Notes under the pieces: model-generated
What the model saw: the letters and a program-made list of their open reading frames with translations, nothing else
Databases searched by the model: none
Told to the model about the DNA's origin: nothing
Part shown: in pieces, positions 58,265 to 64,000 of the stretch
How positions within the stretch are numbered: the first letter of the stretch is position 1
Layout of the letters: the number at the start of each line of letters is the position of its first letter
NCBI RefSeq assembly: GCF_023973825.1
Contig: NC_090123.1
Coordinates: 1,347,501-1,411,500 of the forward strand
Direction of reading: 5' to 3'
Length of the DNA stretch: 64,000 bases
DNA from: Plasmodium brasilianum
Lineage: Eukaryota > Apicomplexa > Aconoidasida > Haemosporida > Plasmodiidae
Position numbers and translations under genes: made by a program

Positions 58265-58848
58265 CGCGCATGAACAGGTCAGGTATACTACAAAAGTTAT
58301 ATTATCCGCTGGTTGGATATTTTTATTACAGTAATTTAACTAAAAGTGCGTTAAAAAATATGTGAAAAAAGTAAAGAGTTTAGATAGAATGAAGTAGACA
58401 TTATAAAATAGAACAAATGAAGACGGGAAAAAATACTAGTGTTTAATTAAGTGTTCAAAAAAAAAAAAAAAATAAATAAAAAATAAATAAATAAATAAAA
58501 AATAAATAAATAAATGAATAAATAAATAAATGAATTAAATAAAATGAAATATATTATAATATAATAATCACATAATATATAACATGAAACTTAAAAAATA
58601 AGGAATAGGAATAGCTAATTAAAAACAAAAGTAAACGGAATAAATATTATAATTCGAATAATATTTCATTTTTTATAATAATAGTAAAAATTAAAAAAAG
58701 GTATATTTTTATGCATTAAGATATTTAATTTTGCCAGAATAGATCAGGCAATAAAATTTAAAAACATGAACAGCAAGGTAAATATGCATATATTTGTTAA
58801 TAAAATATAAAAAATGTACGATGTGGCTAACTTTTTTTTAATTAATGG

Positions 58849-58879
<31 letters not shown>

Positions 58880-58968
58880 AATCTTTTGGCTAGCTGCTCA
58901 TTATATAACGTGATGTTTTCTTTACACGTTTTCCACATTTTTCACCATTTTCGCCATTTTTACCATTT

Positions 58969-60069
58969 TCATTTTTTATCATTTTTTTCACTTTTTTCGC
59001 CTTTTCCACCTCCTTCGTTTTTAATTTGTTGACGTTCGGTCGATCTACCACCACCGTGTTCACACGTGCACTCATTCTGTTGGCTTTTCTGATTATTGTT
59101 TCCTAAAAAAAGAGAAATTCCCTGCATACTCAATTTTCCTGCTAACATGATAGCTATCCCTGCGGCTGCCAGTGCACTAGAGGTAGCGTCAATTATTTTT
59201 GTGAAGAAATCATTTTCCTTTGTATGTACGACAAATGGATAACTATGGCTTACCATATCGTAGTAGCTAGGATGTAAATCAAAATTATTTCCCATGTCAT
59301 TTATGCTGTTATTATTAAATGTATAAGGTGTTGGTGTAAATAATACTGGGTCCATTTCATACATTTTGTCATCATTATTGCCATTACAGAGACAGTTTAA
59401 AATACATTTATTTTTTTCTTTTCTGTTATATACACTAAATGGATTCATCATGTTTAGGAAGCAGTCATTATAACCCTCGAATAGAGGTATCTGCCCATCG
59501 TAATCAGTATTAAATGTTTCTGGTCTAATGGAATTATGTATATATTGAGGTATATATCTAGGGATTGGAACTTCACTATATATTTCTCTTCTTGGTCTAA
59601 ATGGTATTTGTACTTCTTTAGGTATATATTTAAATCTTTTATATTTTTTTTTAACAAACTTGTCTACATATTTATATTGTGGCACATCTATTACTTTGTA
59701 CACAGGTTTAACTCTTAATTTTTTTTGTGGGACTTGTACATTTTTATATTTATATCTATCTTGATATACGGGGGTTTCTACCTCCTTCACCACAGGATAT
59801 GGTCGATATTCAACTCGGGGCACTTGGACTATTTTTTCCTTATACTCAATTTTTGGCACATTGATTGTGGTCTCTTGGATTATGTTTTTTATAAATGGTT
59901 TTGCTCCTGGCTTGGGCGAAGAAAAAGCGTAAGTGCATGTGCAAATGAATACATTAATAGAAGCAAATACATAAGCGTAGATGAATATGTACATATAAGC
60001 AAAAATATACTAACGATTTGTATCTACAGCAACTACTACTATGTACAGTACTTTTTTTAAAAACATCAT
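58969..60069 (-). CDS. Alveolin-repeat protein with hydrophobic N-terminus and C-terminal TM
   Basis: Exons 60028-60069 (MMFLKKVLYIVVVA) and 58969-59910 join in phase 0 to give about 327 residues. Residues 20-140 are Val/Pro/Lys/Tyr-rich with EKIVQVP, YPVVKEVETPVY, YKVIDVPQYKYVDK and YIPKEVQIP, the repeat style of alveolins (IMC1 proteins), which form the subpellicular network. Later parts have an Asn/Asp-rich region, a hydrophobic segment (SALAAAGIAIMLAGKLSMQG, about 270-290) and a Gly/Lys/Glu tail. The N-terminal hydrophobic stretch and the later membrane segment are unusual for a true alveolin. The exon 1 join is not certain: the big exon is also open from ATG 59994, again with a hydrophobic start. 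Could be an IMC-associated or secreted relative. Confidence 0.55.
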
Positions 60070-60394
60070 GATCGCACAAATTAAATGGAAATAAATTTGC
60101 ACAAGTGAACACATATTCCATTTTTATGTAGTCATGTTTTCCATTTTTACGAAATCATTTTTTCCATTTTTTATGAACATCAAAATTTATTTTTTTTATA
60201 TTATTACTTCAAAAACGTGGTAATCCTCCATAGTTGTACACAAGGAATCGTTGCCCCTTTGCGGCATAAACATCGGCCCAAGACCATGAACATATTTATT
60301 TTTATTTTTGCAAATATTTTCACACATTGTTAAAACGTTTTTTGATAATATTTAAAAAGGAAAAATAAATATATATACATATCCTCAAATATGT

Positions 60395-60552
60395 ATATGT
60401 ATATATATATACATACACACAAATACGTATATTTATATATACATACATACACACAAATATGTATATTTATATATACATACATACACACAAATATGTATAT
60501 TTATATATACAAACATACACACAAATATGTATATTTATATATACAAACACAT
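60395..60552. repeat. 34-bp AT-rich repeat
   Basis: About four to five copies of a 34-bp unit containing CACACAAATATGTATATTTA, upstream of the alveolin-like gene. Confidence 0.88.
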
Positions 60553-62401
60553 GTTAAATGTGCTAATAGTGCGTATGCCCCTGTCTAAAAAAAAATGAGC
60601 AACGATTTACACATACCCATATATACTCGCATGTATACAAACATGTATATATATGTGTGTATGTATATATGTGTATATGTACTACCTAACACTAACGACT
60701 GCAAAGACGCAGAATTCTGTACAGTGAGTAAAATTTAAAATATTCAAACTGTAACATAAAAGGGGAAGTGACCAACTGTCTGAAGTTGTACGCTATTAAT
60801 AATACAAATTTAGAAAGGAGAGACGAAAAAAAAATAAAAAAAAAAACACAATGAAATTTTATATTTAGCTTTCCCTTATGTTGTATCCCTTGAGAAATAA
60901 AAATAATACACATACATATAAATATATACATATAAATAAATATATACATATAAATAAATATATACATATAAATAAATATATACATATAAATAAATAAATG
61001 CATATATGCATATATATATATATACGTGCGCGCTTATTTTTCTGCTACTTAAAGACCAAACACATTTACATTATGAACTGTACAGGTAGCAACCTCTAAA
61101 AAAAAAACCAAGTCAATTTCGGACAAGAGTTCCACACTAGCATTTTTATTATTTTACCAAGAAAATGAATAAAAATAAAATAAAATGAAATGTAGTACGA
61201 TAAAATGAAATGTAGTATGATAAAATGAAATGTAGTATGATAAAATGAAGAATAATATGATAAAATAAAATATAATATGATAAAATGGAATAAAATAAAA
61301 TATGATAAAACGAAATAAATTAAATTGTAGTAAAATGTAACATAACAAAACAAGTTTTAAAAGGCTGTGAGCTCAGCAATTTAAATTGAAAATTTAGCAA
61401 AAAAAAAAAATATTTATAATTTTACATAGAGGAATTGCAATTTAAAACATATCCAGAATAAACCCTTTTTAATTCAGGTTTAATCTGATCTTACAATAAA
61501 GAAATTGTAAATTATAAATTATAAATTGCAAGTTGTAAGTTGTAACCAGTAAATTGAATATTATAAATTGTAAATTATAAATTGCATAAATTGTAAATTT
61601 TGTGTGTGTACGTGTATGTGTGTGTATCATGTTCAAAAAGCCAAATAATATTATGTACTTGTTATTTGTGTGCTATTTGAAACAGCTTACCTAAAAATCA
61701 GGGCAAATTTTTTTCTCCATTAGTAAAAATTTATGAACAGAAAAAAAAAAAAATATATATATATACACACATACATATATACGTACATATATACATACGT
61801 ACATATTTGCATATACGTACATATTTGTATATACGTACGTATACGTTTGTACATTTTTTTTTCACATGACTCGTTCAGGTAAAAATTTTTCTGGAATGTA
61901 CAGGAAAACGCTTTTTTTATGAGATATTGTTTTGGTACAAAAAAAAAAAAAAATTTAGACGTTATATTATACAATACGAGGAAACGTAATTTATATATTT
62001 TTTATTCATTTTTTATATATTTTTTATTTTTTTTAGTTCTATTTTATTTTCTTACACCTAAGATTAGTATAAACAATTTTACAAAAGTTTACTCGTTCAT
62101 TTACAACTATTTAGACTTATTAAGAAAAAAAAAAAAAAAAAAAAAGAAAGAAAGTTGGTTGTTAATATAATAAATAAAAATAAATTAAACAGTAATCAAA
62201 TAACCCAACAATTAAAAAAATAAAGTCGTGTAAGAAAAATTTAAAAGGTATATATTTTTTTCGTGAACACTTTTGTAAAGTGAAAGGATTCATTCATATA
62301 TCACTCATCTGAAGGTATATATGGACGTGTATCTGTATTTATACCCGTATGAGTAAATAAAATTTACGCAAATAAATAAGCGTAATTTTTAAAAATTAAA
62401 A

Positions 62402-62537
62402 AATTGGCAGACAGACAAGCAAACAAGCAAGAAAACAAACAAGCAAGAAAACAAACAAGCAAGAAAACAAACAAGCAAGAAAACAAACAAACAAGAAAAC
62501 AAACAAGCAAGAAAGCAAGCAAGCAAACAAACAAACA
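62402..62537. repeat. CAAACAAGCAAGAAAA repeat
   Basis: About eight copies of a 16-bp purine-rich unit AAACAAACAAGCAAGA. The minus frame is a Cys-Leu-Phe-Val repeat with no gene character. Confidence 0.9.
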
Positions 62538-62675
62538 AAAGAAAAATCTCGTAAAAAAACGTCAGTTAAAATAGCTAAATATGCAAGATAAAATTTAATT
62601 TCTACTTGAATGTATAAAAATAAAGGCTTTACACATATCACGACATGTCATTGCTACACGTTATTACTACTGTAC

Positions 62676-62882
62676 ATTACTACCACGTATAAGTACTACC
62701 TATAAGTACTACATATAAGTACTACATATAAGTACTACATATAAGTACTACATATAAGTACTACGTATAAGTACTACGTATAAGTACTACATATAAGTAC
62801 TACGTATAAGTACTACCTATAAGTACTACCTATAAGTACTACGTATAAGTACTACGTATAACTACAACGTGTAATTACTGTA
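62676..62882. repeat. 13-bp TAAGTACTACATA repeat
   Basis: About 14 copies of TAAGTACTACATA, with single-base variants at one position (ACATA, ACGTA, ACCTA). Each unit contains the palindrome AGTACT. Close to the 3' end of the rightmost gene. Confidence 0.94.
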
Positions 62883-62936
62883 TATTGATACAAATTATTC
62901 CACACATTATGCTGCACTTTGTGCTGCACATCACAG

Positions 62937-63949
62937 CTACACAATGTAGTACTTACTCAGAAAGTTAGATATGGACGAGTCCAGTATATCATAATATTCA
63001 AACAAATTATATATGCAAACAACTAGCGCATTCGGGGTTACATATAAGGTAAAGGAGTTTTTTTTTTGTGCGCAAATTCGAATCATTTTATACTTGATTA
63101 AATTTGGAAATTTCATTTTCTCTTCGAAAGAAAATAAATTATCTAGTCCACTAATGCTGAACTCACCTAGGTCCTTTATTAAATTCTTGATCTGAAAAAA
63201 AGTGCAATGGGGAAGGAAAAAAAAAAATAAAAATAAATAAAAATAAATATATGGATAAATATACGAATAAATATATGAATAAATAAATGAATAAATATAT
63301 GAATAAATATATGAATAAATAAATGAATAAATAAATGAATAAATAAATGAATAAATATATGAATAAATATATGAATAAATAATCAACGTCAATGTTGAAC
63401 GTCACGCAGTTCAGTTGTGTTGACATCGAAATGAGGGTGAGCCGTGAAATGGGCAAATAAGCATGACGTAGGTACGTGCATACAAATACGTGTATATGGG
63501 TATGTGGGTGTATATGGGTATGTGGGTGTATATGGGTATGTGGGTGTATATGGGTATGTGGGTGTATATGGGTATGTGGGTGTATATGGGTATGTGGGTG
63601 TATGTGGGTATGTGGGTGTATATGGGTATGTGGGTGTATGTGGGCATATGTGTACATCTGTACGTATGTATGTGTGTATATGAATATATCTGTATGCATG
63701 GAACGATTGGGGCCCCGTGAAAGACTTGCCTGGTACTCATATTTGGTGGATAGCACGTCGATGTACTGAGAATCCCTGTAGTTGTAAATATTATGAAATA
63801 GGATAGGGGTAAAACATATTTCCTTTGTGCTATTTATAGTAATTAATATATAATCGGTTAAGTACATTTTTATTATATTAGACCCTTTCATTTTATCAAT
63901 AGTAAGGAGAGTATTATTACGAGTGTAATTTATATTTTTGAAAAGGTAG
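62937..63949 (-). CDS. Partial unrecognised gene at the right edge (5' exons outside)
   Basis: Two exons are visible on the minus strand, 63730-63949 and 62937-63191. The upstream exon follows a T-rich CCTGAACAG acceptor, so earlier exons lie beyond the window. Reading gives MKGSNIIKMYLTDYILITIN... then, across the intron, IKNLIKDLGEFSISGLDNLF and NALVVCIYNLFEYYDILDSS. It stops at 62937 (LSKYYIV) or, if the GTAAGT at 62951-62956 is used, continues to an exon near 62600-62640. Phase 0 continuity requires the intron to start with GC (CAG|GCAAGT), since no GT donor gives a frame. Codons look coding, but I recognise no family. The intron holds an ATAAATGA array and an 18-bp minisatellite. Confidence 0.6.
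63236..63385. repeat. ATAAATGAATAAATAT repeat in the same intron
   Basis: About 18 octamer-like units (AATAAATG / AATATATG) between the minisatellite and the acceptor of intron 63192-63729. Minus frames read Tyr-Leu-Phe-Ile repeats. Confidence 0.88.
63490..63650. repeat. 18-bp TATATGGGTATGTGGGTG minisatellite in an intron
   Basis: About nine copies of TATATGGGTATGTGGGTG, one or two with TGTGTGGG changes. It lies in the GC-AG intron 63192-63729. Third G-rich-strand minisatellite in the window. Confidence 0.94.
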
Positions 63950-64000
63950 CTGTTCAGGTAAAAAAAGAAATTGACTGCTCTTAGTGTATGTAAAAAAGGG

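Larger units (their letters stand above)
56457..58968. other. Intergenic between the 117-residue gene and the alveolin-like gene
   Basis: Divergent at the left end. Contains a candidate three-exon microgene (56896-57671, listed separately), (TA)n at 56646-56683, a 19-bp repeat at 58050-58262, TAAATAAA-rich sequence at about 58460-58540 and the 3' flank of the alveolin-like gene. Confidence 0.55.
60070..62936. other. Intergenic, repeat-rich, no gene seen
   Basis: About 2.9 kb with a 34-bp repeat (60400-60550), TATACATATAAATAAA units (60910-60995), a 20-bp GATAAAATGAAATGTAGTAT-like repeat (61180-61265), an ATTGTAAATTATAA patch (61500-61600), a CAAACAAGCAAGAAAA array (62404-62535) and a 13-bp repeat (62680-62880). 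I found no defensible exon, except that the 3' exon of the gene at the right edge might lie near 62590-62640. Confidence 0.55.

Noticed and set aside
58814..59032. Genes antisense to the alveolin-like gene
   Set aside because: These are Phe-rich shadows of the Lys/Glu/Gly tail and the flanking poly-T.
63730..63891. Single continuous 242-residue protein across 63163-63891
   Set aside because: The middle is the 18-bp minisatellite and the ATAAATGA array, and its tail reads the next exon in the wrong frame. Splicing with a GC donor gives the better model.

Overview
The window looks like a stretch of nuclear chromosome from a malaria parasite (genus Plasmodium). The DNA is extremely AT-rich. Intergenic regions and introns are full of poly(dA:dT) tracts, (TA)n and short-period minisatellites. 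Genes are split by many short GT-AG introns with T-rich acceptors, and proteins carry Asn/Ser/His/Lys low-complexity inserts. MTRAP is an apicomplexan invasion protein. From memory, the gene order (SPO11, centrin-3, RPL3, DHHC transferase, AlkB/Trm9-like protein, protoporphyrinogen oxidase, RING protein, EBP2, RPF2, CstF2-like protein, MTRAP) matches a core block of P. falciparum chromosome 10. I cannot name the species; one of the non-falciparum human parasites such as P. malariae or P. ovale is a guess.

Layout. 0-9 kb: a possible ATP synthase subunit g exon (-), RPB7 (-), a small unrecognised spliced gene (+), and SPO11 (-, eight exons). 9-15 kb: centrin-3 (-, five exons) and RPL3 (-). 17.6-31 kb: three genes on +, namely a DHHC-family palmitoyltransferase (11 exons, DHYC variant), a 13-exon RRM-AlkB-Trm9 fusion, and protoporphyrinogen oxidase. 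31.5-43.5 kb: a membrane RING-H2 protein (-), EBP2 (-) head-to-head with RPF2 (+), then a large CstF-64-like protein (-). 44-48 kb: a possible small gene (+) and a four-exon unrecognised gene (-). 48-53 kb: a long gene-poor stretch with a 119-base T run. 53-64 kb: MTRAP (+), a small one-TM protein (-), a candidate three-exon microgene (+), an alveolin-repeat protein (-), and a partial unrecognised gene (-) running off the right edge with a likely GC-AG intron.

These are independent housekeeping and stage-specific genes, not an operon. Functions that recur are large-subunit ribosome assembly (RPL3, EBP2, RPF2), RNA polymerase II transcription and 3'-end formation (RPB7, CstF2), meiosis and microtubule organisation (SPO11, centrin-3), heme synthesis, tRNA wobble modification and invasion. 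I found no evidence of a mobile element, CRISPR array or viral insertion. The strongest points for follow-up are the tRNA methyltransferase fused to an AlkB domain that has lost all its iron ligands, the GC-AG intron at the right edge, the EBP2 frame break at an A18 run, and the candidate microgene with a GC-rich middle exon. All exon models were worked out by hand from splice signals, phase and homology remembered from family members.
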